Shown here in pieces: positions 35,568 to 48,080 of a stretch of 64,000 nucleotides of DNA. The translations under genes and the position numbers were made by a program. Where the stretch lies: the NCBI RefSeq assembly GCF_019175285.1, contig NC_056523.1, positions 290,920,675 through 290,984,674 on the forward strand. Direction: 5' to 3'. Positions within the stretch are counted from its first letter, which is position 1. Each line of letters opens with the position of its first letter. The notes under the pieces were generated by a model. That model was not told the DNA's origin. It made no database searches and saw only the letters and a list, made by a program, of their open reading frames with translations. The DNA is from Sceloporus undulatus (taxonomy: Eukaryota > Chordata > Lepidosauria > Squamata > Phrynosomatidae).

Positions 35568-36125
35568 GATAATAATAATAAATAATAATAATAAAATAAA
35601 AGCTTTATTTCTAGCCCACCTTTCCAAAGATCAAGGCGGGTTACAGTGGTGGATTTTGCAACCCAACAACACACAGATTACAATAAAAACATTATCAAAA
35701 ATTACAATTACACTATATAGAACAACAATAACAATAACAATTCCAAGCTAGCAGCGATGTAATAACGGTTGTAACAACAGTGGGGGGAGAGGAATCACAA
35801 CAGGGCTATTGGGGGTATGCCTGTTTGAAAAGATACGTTTTCAGCCCTTTTTTAAATTGGGCTAGGGAGGGGGTCGAGCGGAGCTCGTTGGGGATCGAGT
35901 TCCAGAGCTTAGGGGCCGCGGTGGAAAAGGCCCTTTGTGTAGTGATGGCTCGTCTAGCATCTGGAACTCTTAAAAGATGTTTATCACCCGATCTGATGCT
36001 GCCACCATCACGAGCTAGGGTTCCGGAGAGTGCAGATGTTGCATGCTCCAGAACCCTAGTATCAGCGGTAGCACGCAGCTTTTGGCCCGTCTGTCCTGGG
36101 CCAAAGATATTGTTTAAGACACTAT
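35568..36125 (-). mobile_element. LINE 3' UTR, longer copy
   Basis: It starts on + with the AAT-rich tail and CCACCTTTCCAAAGATCAAGG, then TTGAAAAGATACGTTTTCAG, GAGTTCCAGAGCTTAGGGGC and GGTGGAAAAGGCCCTTTG. It is CpG-rich and little decayed, so younger than the copy at 22955. No reverse transcriptase is included. Confidence 0.65.
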
Positions 36126-37436
36126 GTTCTTAAGCCAAAGCCAGTCCAGCAATTGCATATAACAACCATTAATAGAAACATGATGTCTTAACCAGTATTT
36201 TAGATTCGCACCAGTATCTATTCTCACACCAAGACTACGGCCTGAACCCAAATGCTTTTATGAAGAAAAAGAACAAAGTTTGCTTAAAGTGTCAATTTTT
36301 AAAAAGACTGCAAATATTCAAACTGCATTACAGTTGCATATAATCAAAAAGCATTTTTTCCCCACAGACCAGAGCAAGCTTTACTTAAGAGTGAGAAAAA
36401 ATCATGAGCTCCTCCTAATCTTCTTTCACAGCTGTAACACCTGAGCAATGTTATTGTGCTTTCTAGCCTCTCACATTTATGAGATTGGTTTCCTTATAAG
36501 GTGCTGGGAAACAGCAAACAAGCATCAGTAACTCTGAACTATGTGCTGACCTCTTAACTACATAATGACTTTTTTTCAGTCAGTCATTGTGTTCTCCAAA
36601 GAGCTTGATATGCTCATGTTGTTTTTCAGGACAAGTATATATCAAAGTTAGCTGCATCATAATTGGATATACAGGATTTTTCTAAAAATCAATCAATCAA
36701 TCAATCAATCAATCAGCTAACCAACAATAATTTTAATCTACAATTTTGTGGAGCATGAGACTGTTTAGTGTCTTGACAGCAGGGGGAAAGATGAGGGTTT
36801 TTCTCTCTCTCCCATCTCCAGCCAATTTCCATGGTCATCCCTGTTGAATTGGTGTCATAGCCCTGGCTGTGAGCATAGAAAAAGCAGGGCTGCTGTACTA
36901 CCAGATGCAGAACTGAGCCCAGTTCCTGATAATGAACCAGAACCATGTAGTGCAGCCTGAATCAGGACCTTCATTGATACCTTTCCTTGAGACTGACTCC
37001 CATCTAAGGGGGGGGGGGAGTGGACAGCATGAGGCCCATTAGATTGTTCAGACTTCACCTCTATCACAATTGGCTCTGCTTACTAGGACTGATAGGAGTT
37101 GCAGTCCATCAATATCTGAAAAGCTATATGTTACCTACCCCTGAATTGAGAAGTCAAAAGTTTCCTGTTCTTCTGTACCTCTTATTGGTGTTGAAATGAC
37201 AGGGAGGGAGGTACAGAATATGTTTAGTGTCACAGGACTGTGGCTCATGGTAGTCAGGTAACTGAGTTTTTAAAAAAAGGTAACTAAAATTATTTAATTG
37301 CTTTAAAAATAGAAACATTTATTTCTTAAAGTTGCATCTTTTATAACAGCAAACTACTTGGAAAATGGTTCTGTGTGTGCCTGGAGGGACTTCAATTCCG
37401 TTATGTTGATTCCATAAATTTCTTATGCAAGGATCA

Positions 37437-37565
37437 CTGAGAGGTAGTTTTGCCAGTTCCTTCCTCTGGAATATACCACCTGGTATTTGTTCATGGTCTC
37501 CCATCCAAGCACTAACCAGGGCTGATTCTGCTTAGCTTCCAAGTTGTGATGGGATCTAGTGCCTT
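37437..37565 (-). mobile_element. 5S rRNA-derived SINE fragment
   Basis: Reverse-strand match to the 5S-like head (GGTCTCCCATCCAAGCACTAACCAGGGCTG, read on +, split by my own reading at 37497-37530) and part of the body (TTTTGCCAGTTCCTTCCTCTG). Same family as the copy at 791-998. Confidence 0.75.
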
Positions 37566-37591
37566 TGGTGTACTGAGGCCCCTGGAACTAT

Positions 37592-37982
37592 GGGCCCATA
37601 CAGACAAGCCAAAATAAAGCTGCTTTGGGTCACTTTGGAGGTAATAAATGATGCATGTGTCCTAAGATGCCAGAAGCTGTTCCAACAACAACAACAACAA
37701 CAACAACAATAATATATTTATTTATTTGTATCCCGCCTCTCCCTGTATTGGATCGAGGTGGGTAACAACTAACATAAGAACAATAAAAATAGAACACAAC
37801 AAATCACAAGTAAAAAAACATAGCAAAGCATATAAAATCCAATTCCCTATATCCCTCCCACCTAAGGACTGGAATGTGGCTTTGGCGTGGCTTCTGGCCT
37901 CTTAGGATGCATGCAGCATTTAAACAGCATACCTCCAAAGTGACCCAAAAGAGCTTTATTTTAGCCTGTCTGTATGGGTCCT
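37592..37982. mobile_element. Palindromic MITE (TACAGACAAGCC... variant) split by a LINE tail
   Basis: Left half 37592 to about 37682 (GGGCCCATACAGACAAGCC) and right half about 37864-37982 (GCCTGTCTGTATGGGTCC) pair as an inverted repeat. The arms share AAAGCTGCTTTGGGTCACTT. A LINE tail at 37683-37863 is inserted in the loop. Confidence 0.8.
37683..37863 (-). mobile_element. LINE 3' end inserted in a MITE
   Basis: A CAA/AAT run is followed by TATTTGTATCCCGCCTCTCC and GGATCGAGGTGGGTAACAAC. It disrupts the hairpin of the flanking MITE, so it is the younger of the two. Confidence 0.7.
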
Positions 37983-38757
37983 ATAACTACTTTTTTAAAA
38001 AAATAAAGTTTCACACTTTGGCTAGAACAAGTGCATACCCTCTTACATTTCAGAGGTGGAAACTGAAACACGTGTGGCCAAGCAACACTAGAGTGTGGTC
38101 ACGACTGCAAGAGGTATGAATGAGGAAGAACACATTAACTAGGATAGGCTGCACCAGTTTACTTTTGTTTCAGCCTAATGGGACAGACAAGATTTTTCAG
38201 CCTCTTTTTCCCTCCCCCGCCCCTCCACCCAAGTTAATTGAGTACAAGCTACTTTTGCACTCTGGATTAGTTTGCAGCAACTGAAGTAAGATGAGAATAA
38301 AGGGAAGAAAATGGGAGGAGAAGAGAGGAGGAGAGAAACTGGAGCATTTTTAAACAAACAGGAAAAATGGATGGACAGAGAATTAATTGGGCTTGTCCCT
38401 ACAAAATCAGGACAGTTGGTCCATTACAGATGATGTGACTGAGTGCAAAATACCTTTTGCATTTTAAACTCAGATTGGAACAATTGAAGCAAGCTGAAGA
38501 CAAAGGTAGAAAGGCGGAGGTGGCGAGAGAAATTGGGATATTTTAAAAGCAGATTGAAAAGCAGGATGACAAAGAATTAAATGGGACTGTCCCTTCCACC
38601 AAATCATGCCAGTTGGAAAGTATGTGATTGTGCCTATGGTTCATCTAGCTTGTTCCCAATATGGCCACCAGCCAAAAACATTTAGGCCTGAAACCATCAA
38701 CATAACTAGTCCTCAGTGGCTGATACTCCTACAGTAACTTGTATACAGATGTAGCTA

Positions 38758-38819
38758 CAGTCGGCCCTTGGTATTCACAGATTTGCGCCACCCGCAGATT
38801 CAATCATCCGTGGATGACA
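38758..38819. mobile_element. Tigger-like MITE end
   Basis: CAGTCGGCCCTTGGTATTCA follows TA; ATTCAATCATCCGTGGAT is the next family block. The matching right end was not found, so the copy is truncated or has an unfamiliar interior. Confidence 0.65.
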
Positions 38820-40630
38820 AGCTCATGTTATCCTCAATGGGGGTGTGTACACGTGGGCATGCAGCCATCAGGAGCAGCCCCTGTTAGGTGGCAGAGCATG
38901 CATGCAGCTGCACCACCATTGTTCAGTTGTACCCAATGACAGTGCGGCCAGATGCACATACCACCATGGGACAATGGGGGCTGTCCCTAATGGCAGTGCA
39001 GCCAGGTGCTATCAGCTATTATGTTGAAAAACCATTAATAGCCTTATCCTCTCGAAATTTTTCGAGTCCACTCTTGGAGTCATCTACTCCAGAATTCATT
39101 ATCTTATCTCATGGCCCCAAATACTATTCTAATTATGCACTGTGCGTCTTCTGCCCTAACAGTCACCTGACCCTGAGCTTTAGTGTTATGATGAGACAGG
39201 AAGGTTTCTCTCTCTGCTTTCTCCATCAGATACATCAGTTTATGAACCTCTATTGTGTTCTCCATTCCTTCACTATCTCTACATGGAAAACTCCACACTC
39301 TTACCTTTCCTTATCAAGGAAATCCCACAAGCCATTGTTTGCTTTCTGTGCCTTTCCCAGCTGTACAATAGCCCTTTTTAATAAGAAATGACAATATGTT
39401 GGGCTGTTCAAAATGTGGTGATATAAATTTATATGAAGGCTTTACAATTCTGATACATCAGTGCTGTAATATATTAAGCACCTTTCAAGGTACTACTGTA
39501 TATGGGAATGTGATTTTTCATTAAGTACAACCCTTTCCTGCTCTAAAACCATAAGCAAGTATGTCTTCCCAAGTGTGGTCTCTGCAGACATGCAATGGGC
39601 AAGATGGAAACTGAATTTGTGGTTCATGAGGGGGGCATTACGAGGAACTGTTACCAACTTCCCAGTCACTGAAAGTATACAAAATACATCCAGTAACATG
39701 CAATATCATAAAGCAGACAGGGAAAGAAGGAAGGAGAATTTGTAGCAATCTCAATTATATGCAAAGCTTTGAAAGTTACTTTTAAGGCACTTCTTAAAAG
39801 TACCAAGCCACTCCGCAAAGTAGCTACTGTTAACAGTTGTTGTTGTTTTAGGCAACTCTTTATTTTTGTATTTCTTGAAAGTGATACAAATAGAAGTATG
39901 CCACTTTTGAAAGATTCATCAGAAAGTGCTCATTTCTTTTAATTGCTCCTTCCCCCCACAATTTAAATCCAAAAACATCTTCCATCTTTTAGACAATGCA
40001 CTGAAGCTCTATCAGCAGTCACAAAGTAAGAGATGCATGTGGTTATTGCACAATGACATTTTCACATTAAATGAGGTTGCAAAATAAGAGTGGTCAAAGA
40101 AAGAAAGCTTGTAAGGCTATGGAGGCAAGAGAGTCAAACGAGAGTTCCCACTGAGTTCAGTTCTTTCACGGGATTAGAATTATGCTAGGGAGAATGGGGG
40201 CAAATATGCTAGTTCTTCTCCCCTTTCCATCCCATGCAAGACAACTGTTTACAGTAGAAACCTGATCTGTTCATTTTAATTCTTTAAAATATTTACTAAA
40301 AATCATTTTAGTTCTCTAAAAACCCAGTGATCTAAATGCAGAGTTAGGAAAAGCTGCTATTTTGGATGACAGCTCCCAGCATCACCCAGCCAGTTTAGCT
40401 GCTAGTGTCAGGTAGCTATAATGCAAGGAACTTTTGCCATTTCTGTAGTGCTGCTGCAGATGTTTGCCAACCTTAAATGCCATGGAAAACAATGAGGTCA
40501 GCAATGAGGACATGATAGAGAGAGAAACTCATACCAGGGAGCTCTAGGTTCAAATTCTTGCTATCCTATGCACCTCACTAGGTGGTCTTAACTCTCAGCC
40601 TAATCTACTATAGAGAAATATATTAAATAC

Positions 40631-40818
40631 ATAAATAGAATCATAGAATCATAGAATCATAGAGTTGGAAGAGACCACTAGGGCCATCCAGTCCAACCCC
40701 CTGCCATGCAGGAAATCCAAATCAAAGCATCCCTGACAGATGGCCATCCAGCCTCTGTTTAAAGACCTCCAAGGAAGGAGACTCTATCACCCTCCGAGGG
40801 AGTGCATAGCAGGGATGG
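40631..40818 (-). mobile_element. CR1-type LINE 3' end
   Basis: Begins with repeated ATAGAATC (the CR1 terminal octamer, reversed), then AGAGTTGGAAGAGACCACTAGGGCC-like sequence in short blocks, GTCCAACCCCCTGCCATGCA and TGGCCATCCAGCCTCTG, all typical of CR1 3' ends. Confidence 0.8.
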
Positions 40819-40849
40819 TGGATCTGAGTACCTAAATAGAGTTTAGGGT

Positions 40850-41425
40850 CCAAAACACATTGCAAGAAACAGTCCAGTCTGACACCACTTTAACTGCCCT
40901 GGCTTAATATTAGGGAATTCTGGGAACTAGTTTTGTGAGATATTTAGGAGTTTTTTGCACAGCAAACTTTTCCTAGTTTGAATCCTCTTCCAGGATGCAG
41001 CTGGGTATTATCACACCAAAGGGACTCCAAATTCACCACTGATGCCACCAGCCAAGTGCAGCCCAGCTGCAGCAAGAGTCTCAGGCATGTTTCTGTGGCC
41101 ATTTTTCAAAGGCAGGAGCTCTCTGGCTTTGAAAGTGACATCTGAGAGCCAGGCTCAGCTGGGCTGCACTCAGCCAGCAGCCTCAGTGGTGAATTTGGAG
41201 TTCCTTTGGTGTGATACTGCCCGGCTGCATCCTGGAAGAGGATTCAAACTGGGAAAGGTAAAACGGGATAAGATGGGGTTTTTTGCTGTGCGAAAAACTC
41301 CTTAGTCTTCTCTGTCAGAGAGCTCTGGTACCACAAGAAACTACAGTTCCCAGGATTCCCTAGCACTGAGTTAGGACAGTTAAAGTGGTCTCAAACTGGA
41401 TTATTTTTGCAGTGTGTTTTGGATC
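40850..41425. mobile_element. Palindromic MITE, AATCCAGTTTGAGAC family, with a nested element
   Basis: Outer left arm from GGTCCAAAACACATTGC and outer right arm ending GCAGTGTGTTTTGGATC. The right arm is close to consensus (CAGGATTCCCTAGCACTGAG). It is split by a Harbinger-type MITE at 40947-41301. Confidence 0.85.
40947..41301. mobile_element. Harbinger-type MITE nested in another MITE
   Basis: Inverted ends GGAGTTTTTTGCACAGCAAA and TTTGCTGTGCGAAAAACTCC (one mismatch), flanked by direct TTA on both sides (40944-40946, 41302-41304), the 3-bp target of PIF/Harbinger. The 355-bp body is a long palindrome (CCAAATTCACCACTG against CAGTGGTGAATTTGG). The 87-codon frame over it is a by-product. Confidence 0.88.
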
Positions 41426-41774
41426 TAGGTTTAGTTTATAGCCATCAGAAGACTCACATGTATGAGCCTTTGCATTTTGGCTGTAAATAACAGCTAACTG
41501 GACCTTCTCCTAGTGTCTTTTTCAGCTGAACGTTTCCCTCTTCTTGTTGCTTATCATATAAGACTTTCTCAGATATGAGGGTGGCAGGACCTCTGGCCAA
41601 ACTGTCAGTGACTGATGGAAGCAACAAGCAAGCCAAAGAAATGTTATGCCATATGGAGTGAAGTCCAAAGTGCATTCATTTTATCATCAGCTCATGTTCA
41701 AAGTACAGCCAGTGAAACTGCCTTCTACATAATCCAAGGATTCCATCAATACAGAATACTAAATACAGACCATG

Positions 41775-41860
41775 GTATCCTTCTGGAACACCTGAGAGAG
41801 TTAGTTATCGGGGGCACTGCGCTCCAGTGGTTCCGGTCCTACCTCTACATTGCCTTCTTC
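41775..41860 (+). mobile_element. L2-type LINE reverse transcriptase fragment
   Basis: Translates as GILLEHLRELVIGGTALQWF then RSYL, the familiar L2-clade block (LLERLRELGV-GTAL-WFRSYL). Only this island is readable; the flanks are diverged. Confidence 0.75.
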
Positions 41861-42119
41861 AGTGCAATACTAACAAGTGTCAGCTATGGTGCCACAGCTG
41901 TTGTTTCTGAATGCTCTTCCACTATATTCTCTTGCTTCTTATCAAAAACATGTCTGACATGGGATACCCTACCAGCAGCATTGCTGCATCTCACTTCACA
42001 GGAAAGGTAATTCCATGGTGGGAAACTGATGACAAAACATGCCCATTATTAACTCTTATAGCTGATGTTTATATGCCTGCTAAACATCCAGGAAGCTGTC
42101 TGGAGTGGTAATAAAACAA

Positions 42120-43245
42120 CAGATATATGGAAGAAGAAACCAACAAAGACCTGGAGCAATTACTGAACAAAGTCAAGGAGGAGAGTGCCAAAGTAGGCTT
42201 GATGTTGAATATAGAGGCCCCATTCACACTATGAAAATAATCTGGGATGAATCTGGGTTGAATTCTTGTTGTTCACACACGTCCCGAATGCACTCAATGA
42301 ATTTTTGGGTGGGGAGCTGGCAACCCCCCCCCTTAATTTGGGATATTCAATACTCCCCCCCCCCCCGAGTTTTCCTGAAAGATCTGGATCGATCCGCATT
42401 TTCGGCAGTGTGAATAGACTTCTGAATCTATTTGAATTGCTCTGTATCATTCAAGGGAATGGAGGCAACTCCTTTTTATTCCAAAATGATGGCATGTGTG
42501 AAGAACAAGGGAGTTACAATGACTCATGTACCCAAAACAAAATGGGAACAATAAACTCAATATGCATCAGCGTAGTGATCTGCATCTCCTTGGGGGGGGG
42601 GAATGAGTCTGAATGCCCCCTAAAAAAACAAAAGTAATGACCACAGAAGATTCATCCTAGATAATGAGAAAATTTAAATAGTCAAATGGTTCCCATACCT
42701 TGGATCAAACTTTAATCAGAACGGAGACTACAGTCAAGAAATTAGAAGAAGGCTAGGACTGGGAAAGGGAGCAATGAAAGAAGTGCATAAAATCCTAAAG
42801 AGGTAAAGTTATTATTCTGAACATTAAAGTGAGGATTTTCTAAGCCATTGTATTCCCCATCACCATGCATGGATGTGAGAGCTGGAGAGTGAAGAGGGAA
42901 TAGGAAGAAAATTAAATCATTTGAGATAGGGTGCTGGAAAAGAGTGCTAGGATACTGTAGCTGCCAAGAAGATGAACAAATAAGTTCTTGAATATATCAA
43001 GCCTGAACTCTACCTGGAAACTGGAGCTATTGTATTTTGGCCACATCATGAGAAAGCACAAATCATTACAACAGACAATAATGCTAGGAAAGGCAGCAGA
43101 AAGAGATGCCAAATGGTTACATTCAAAGAAGTAGTACACGAGTCTGCAGGGCCTGAGTAGAACAGAGGAGGACATGGAGTCTTGGAGAAGTCTTCTCCAT
43201 AGCGTCACCATGAGTCGAGGTCAACTTAAGGACAGATAAGAACAA
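42120..43245 (+). mobile_element. BovB/RTE-type LINE fragment, interrupted
   Basis: The first island (42120-42212) reads EEETNKDLEQLLNKVKEESA, a typical RTE block. After an interruption, 42660-43245 continues with VKWFPYLGS-like, MHGCESWRVK-like and GHIMRK-like blocks, ending at the C-terminal region near CCATGAGTCGAGG. Many stops and shifts are present. A MITE-like insert occupies about 42230-42430. Confidence 0.75.
42230..42430. mobile_element. MITE-like insert in the RTE fragment
   Basis: Begins CCCATTCACACTATGAAAAT and ends GCAGTGTGAATAGACTTC. TTCACAC and GTGTGAA are the paired tips. C runs mark the middle. The superfamily is not settled. Confidence 0.55.
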
Positions 43246-43402
43246 CAACAATGTGGAAGGGTATTTGAATGTTGCCCTCCTTCCAGGTTGTTCACAACAG
43301 TATTGTAGTCACTCAACCAACCCATAAGGAAGTTCGACAAGGTTGCTACCTACCTCATAAGTCTCATAGCCAAGCTCAACTCAGGCTTGTATCCTTCTGG
43401 GG

Positions 43403-43520
43403 TCACAAAAATGAGTACCCAGATTGTTGGGGGCAATTAGTTTACACTTTGTAAACCACTTAGGGAGTGCTTAAGTGCACTGATATGCAGTATAGAAATG
43501 CACTTGCTATTGCTATTTCT
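43403..43520 (+). mobile_element. Sauria-type SINE 3' part
   Basis: AATGAGTACCCAGATTGTTGG, then GTAAACCACTTAGGGAGTGC and a CTTGCTATTGCTATTTC end. The tRNA-like head is missing. Confidence 0.8.
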
Positions 43521-44573
43521 CATCTCTACTGCCAGCTCTCTAGCTGTTATGCTGCATTTCCCTCTGACGTCTGTACATTTACTAATCAGATGACAAAGTG
43601 GCACTTTGGCCAATCCATTTGAAGTTACAAAACATCCTCCTATGAAAACTGTATTTGCATCCATTCAGTTTGAAGCCACAGGCCACTGTGTGAAGTCTCT
43701 CAGAGAAAACTCTTTATTCTCGGATACAGAGATAACTTCAGACAATGGAACAGGCAAGTCCATCAAAATCAAGTTACCTTACCTGGTGTTAGAGGGATTA
43801 AAACCTCAGAATAGCAATTCCCAGTATATGGTGATACAGAATCCACTTCCTCAAGTATAAGCTTCCCCTGTTTGTAGTTAAACTTTGCAGCTAAAGCTTC
43901 ATTTCAGGAGCCATAGTGATGTAGACACGTTTGTCATAAGGAAAAATGCAGTAAGAATCAAAATCCACCCTGTAGTAAAACCTTAACTGGGCCAAGCAAA
44001 GGGCAAAATATGCATCACACAGATCTCTTCATCAGACAGAAGTGGTAAAATATTATACTAGATTAATTCTGTATTAATGCCCACTTTTGCATGTTTTTAA
44101 TTGTATTTTTTTAAATTTGTAAGGTGCTTTGTATCCTAATTTTTTTGGAAAAAGTGGGATATAAACAGAATGAATGAATAGGATACAAGGAAAATGAAAT
44201 GACAGGACTGTGGTCCCAGATGCATCCACATTCTGCTTGGTATGTTATATGAAGTGTGGAGGTGGAATTTACAACCAAATTTTGACAAGCTATGTTTTGG
44301 ACCATAGTTTCTCGAATCCCTCAGCCAGCATGGCCAGTCCAAAAAAGTAGTTGCCTGTAGCTCACATATTACAACTTTAGTGCAGCTATCATTGCCATTT
44401 GGGCATCACTTGTCATATATTTTTATGCAGAAATGCTCCCTCCCCCTCTCCCTAGTACAGTACTTGTTTATATGCTGTTCTTAAAACAAAGCTTTCCACA
44501 CAGGTAGTCATGTTATTCTGTGGCAACAAAGAGAACAAGCAGTCTTGCAGCACCTTAAGGGCTAACAAATTTA

Positions 44574-44576
<3 letters not shown>

Positions 44577-44617
<41 letters not shown>
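44577..44617. repeat. AT dinucleotide microsatellite
   Basis: About 20 AT units, sitting inside a copy of the interspersed repeat with GCAGTCTTGCAGCACCTTAAG. Confidence 0.95.
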
Positions 44618-44622
<5 letters not shown>

Positions 44623-45308
44623 TATAACCCACTCCATCAGACACATGAAATGTTATTCAGAATTTCAAGAATATATGCATTATAATGTACATAATAGCAA
44701 ATGAATTTTAGATAGTGAGGTTAGAAGGAAATTAAATGCTGAAAGTTCTGACAAATACATTAGTAGTATTGGCTGCCATTCACAAAACTGTGGCTGATAA
44801 CACAAATAACATCCTAACGCTAGGCAAACCAATTAACACATTTGGTGTGATAAGGAACCCTTATCCTGTTTCAGACTTCTGCTAACAGACTGGGATTTTC
44901 CCATGAATGGTTGGCTCAGCAGTCTCTCATTCTAACCTCAGTTTGAAGTTTCCTTGCTCCACAAATTCTAAGTAACACTTCATGCATTTATTTAAGTGGC
45001 CCATCATCCATGAAAACACGTGGTTCTAATGAATTTGTTAGTCTTTACGGTGCTATAGGATTTCTTGTAGTTAAAGTAAAAAGTAACTCAGGTAGCCTAA
45101 ACAGTAAGGATTAATAGTATTAGATCAAATATTAAAACAGTAGCATTTGTAAACCAGTTAACACAGATAAAGTAGGCAAAAGCAGCAAAGACTGAATGGG
45201 ATGTCTAAACAGTCAATAAGTTGAGGGAGAGAAAAATCAAACAACAGAGGCTCTTTTCTCAAAAAGCAAATGCGGGTGCTTTTTAAAAGGCTAGTTAGAA
45301 GAAACATT

Positions 45309-45450
45309 GGCCTGTTACAGACTGCCAAAATAAAGCTGCTTCAGGTCTCTTTGGAGGTGTGCTGTTTAAATGATGCATGCATCCTAAGAATCCAGAAGCT
45401 GCACCAAAGCTGCACTCCAGTGCTTAGGAATGGAGTGTGGCTTTGGCACA
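45309..45450. mobile_element. Palindromic MITE, GGCCTGTTACAG family, right arm lost
   Basis: Left arm as at 1089 (GGCCTGTTACAGACTGCC, ATGATGCATGCATCCTAAG) and loop, then an abrupt join to a Sauria-type SINE tail at about 45452. Confidence 0.82.
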
Positions 45451-45451
45451 A

Positions 45452-45555
45452 CTAAAATGAGTACCCAGACTGTTGGGGGCAAATTAGCTTACTTGCTAAT
45501 TAGCTTACTTGCTGTTCACCGCTATGATCTTTGGAATAGCGGTATATAGATAAAA

Positions 45556-45600
<45 letters not shown>
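45452..45600 (+). mobile_element. Sauria-type SINE 3' part with TTA run
   Basis: AATGAGTACCCAGACTGTTGG, a duplicated AATTAGCTTACTTGCT block, CACCGCTATGATCTTTGGAA, and GCGGTATATAGATAAAAC before the (TTA)n run (45558-45600). Confidence 0.78.
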
Positions 45601-46015
45601 GTATGAGACACCTCCAAAACATCCTATCAATCTCCCTGCTGAGCTCCTGCAGACTCATGGCCATGGCTTCTCCAAATGAGTCTATCCACCTGGAATGTGG
45701 TCTTTCTCTTTTCTTATTGCCTTCTTTACCAAGCATTATAGCCTTTTCTAGTGAGTTCTTTCTTCTCATGATATAGCCAAAATATGACAATCTTGATTTA
45801 ATCATCTTTGCTTCCAGGGAGAGTTTCAACCCTGATCTGCTCTACGAGCCATACATTAGTCTTTTTAGCAGTCCATAGTATTCTCAGAAGTCTTCTTCTG
45901 CTCCACATCTCAAAGGAGTTGATTTTTTTCCCTATCAGCTTTCTTCACTGTCCAGCTTTCACAAACATACATAGGAATGGGAAATACAATGGCATGGAAA
46001 AGAATACTATTCCAT
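45601..46015 (-). mobile_element. BovB/RTE-type LINE 3' coding fragment
   Basis: The minus strand reads the RTE C-terminal region: blocks SYFGYIMRRKNSLEKAIMLG and RPHSRWIDSFGEAMAMSLQE are open in one frame. The plus strand shows the mirrored DNA (GAGTTCTTTCTTCTCATGAT). A TTA run abuts its left side. Confidence 0.82.
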
Positions 46016-46906
46016 ATTATACAGAACCCTTCATTAATCTCAGGCTCAGTGGAAGTGCCAGACTCAAACATTCATCACTCCTACCTACAGGCCAATGGCT
46101 GCACTGACTGGGGATGCTGGAGGACATCTGGAGAACATGCGATTGGGATATGACTGCTCTAAACTCACAGATGAAATGTCAGACCACACAAAGCATCATC
46201 CCTGTTACATGTTATTCTGCAGAATTACTGACTAACCAGTCTTATCTTATCTGAAAGAGGAATTTCCAGAATACCTCTCTGTTGGGCTTCCTAGCCAAGA
46301 TGATGTCATTTCTTTGGATCTGGTTCCTGTGGATGCTTGACAACTTTTGGATGATCTTGTCCTATTCATTCAGGCCACCACCCTAGAAGTGTATTTCTGG
46401 TGATGCTCTTGTAACTCTACACCTCCCAGACACACAACACTTGCAAGCTGAAAGCTTCTTTATTTATTTATTTATTTATTTATTTGTAGTTTTTTAGGTC
46501 ATATGAAATTCATCAACTTTTTGAGAGTGCTGTCCATTCTTGACAGATTGGTTAAAGTAGCTCATACAAAATCTTGACAGCCTGGTCTTCAAATAGTTTT
46601 GTTACCTCTAGCAAGATATACACTGTCAAGACATGTATTTTCCTATTATACAAGTATTATTATCTTTGTTATCAGTTTCATTTAGAAACAATTGCACAAC
46701 TTTGCTTGTGTCCTTCATTCTTGTTCATACATATCCAGGATTTTCTGAAAATTTCCTACCAGTTCATCCAAATCACAGTCACTGATCTGCCCTTCCTCAA
46801 CCTACTGCTTTCTCAGTAATGGTTGAGGCCCTTCATGTCTAACCATTAGTTGTGCAGGCTGAAACTGATGGGGAGATTAATTTAAAATATAAAAAACACG
46901 CTTTAT

Positions 46907-47116
46907 TGTTGTGTGCCTTCAAGGTGTTTCCAATATATGACCACGGGTTTTTTTGTCAAGATTTGTTCAGAGGGGGTTTGCCTTTGCCTTCCTCTGAGGT
47001 TGAGAGAGTATAACTTGCCCAAGTACACCAAGTGGGTTTCCATGGTTGGGCAGAAATTCAGACTACGGTCTCCAGAGTTGTAGTCCAATACTCAAAACAC
47101 TACACCATGCTGGCTG
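46907..47116 (-). mobile_element. tRNA-derived SINE with MIR/CORE-like body
   Basis: Minus-strand copy, near full length: tail TTGTTGTGTGCCTTCAAGG, head CACTACACCATGCTGGCTG on +. Confidence 0.85.
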
Positions 47117-47775
47117 TCAAGGGAGACATTAGGCTGGAGAAAACTTCATCTGTCTGTTTTACAAGTTTATGATAACTTTTGAAACATTGAACTACTGTTC
47201 GTCTGCGGCATAAGAAGGAAGGGAAACTTTTAACATTATTGCTTTGACCAGATCTCATTAGATTGGGATATTACTGCATTTTTAAAAAGTGGTGCTCATA
47301 ATTTTCTTCCAATGTGACAACAGAATCAGTAAATGATCACTATGTCTCCCATTGGCCCCCATTCTACAACATTCTGGAAATACATCAGTGAAATCTCCAC
47401 CTCTATTCTCTATTGTAGATAAAAGAAGTATTCAACATTTCCAGCTCTTGTTTACCAAATACTTTCAGTTTTTCCTCCACACTTGTGCTCTCAGTAGGTG
47501 GCCTAAAATAAATCACTACTTCTTGGCTTTTTACCTGTCAGAATTGTTGCAAAATAATATATTGTTATTTTCCATACGCTCTGATGCTGAGAAATCACAA
47601 AAGAGTACCAAGATAGCTTCTACAGGTACAGCACTGTTCACTTACCTATCTTTCATCTTCACAGAGACCTGCTCAGGAGAGAATGAGTAAATAATTAGTG
47701 GCAAACTAAAATTACAATGAGAAATGCCTTCAGAAACATATGATTTTGAGAGTTATGGATGGGCAGCTGATGGTT

Positions 47776-48023
47776 GTTGTTGTGAGCTTTCAAGTAGCTT
47801 CTGACCTATGGCAACCCTAAAGTGACCCTATCATGGAGAGTGGTGTGATTTTTTTGCAAAATATGTTCAGAGAGTTTTTTTCTTTGCTTTCTCCTTAGGA
47901 TGAGAAAGTGTGGTTTGCACAAGGTCACACAATGAGTTTCCATGGCCCAGCAGGGATTCAAATCCTGGTCTCCAGAGCCAGAGTCATAGTCCAACACTCA
48001 AATCATTACACAATGCTGGCTCT
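47776..48023 (-). mobile_element. tRNA-derived SINE with 12-bp target duplication
   Basis: Minus-strand, full length, flanked by CAGCTGATGGTT at 47764-47775 and 48024-48035. The intact duplication shows insertion by target-primed reverse transcription. Head on + ends ACACAATGCTGGCTC. Confidence 0.92.
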
Positions 48024-48080
48024 CAGCTGATGGTTACTGTCTTTATTTTTGCATTTTTACTGCCAAGTAGAGGAAGAGAT

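Noticed and set aside
45500-45829. 109-codon minus-strand frame
   Set aside because: It is BovB/RTE C-terminal sequence followed by an asparagine run from the TTA microsatellite.
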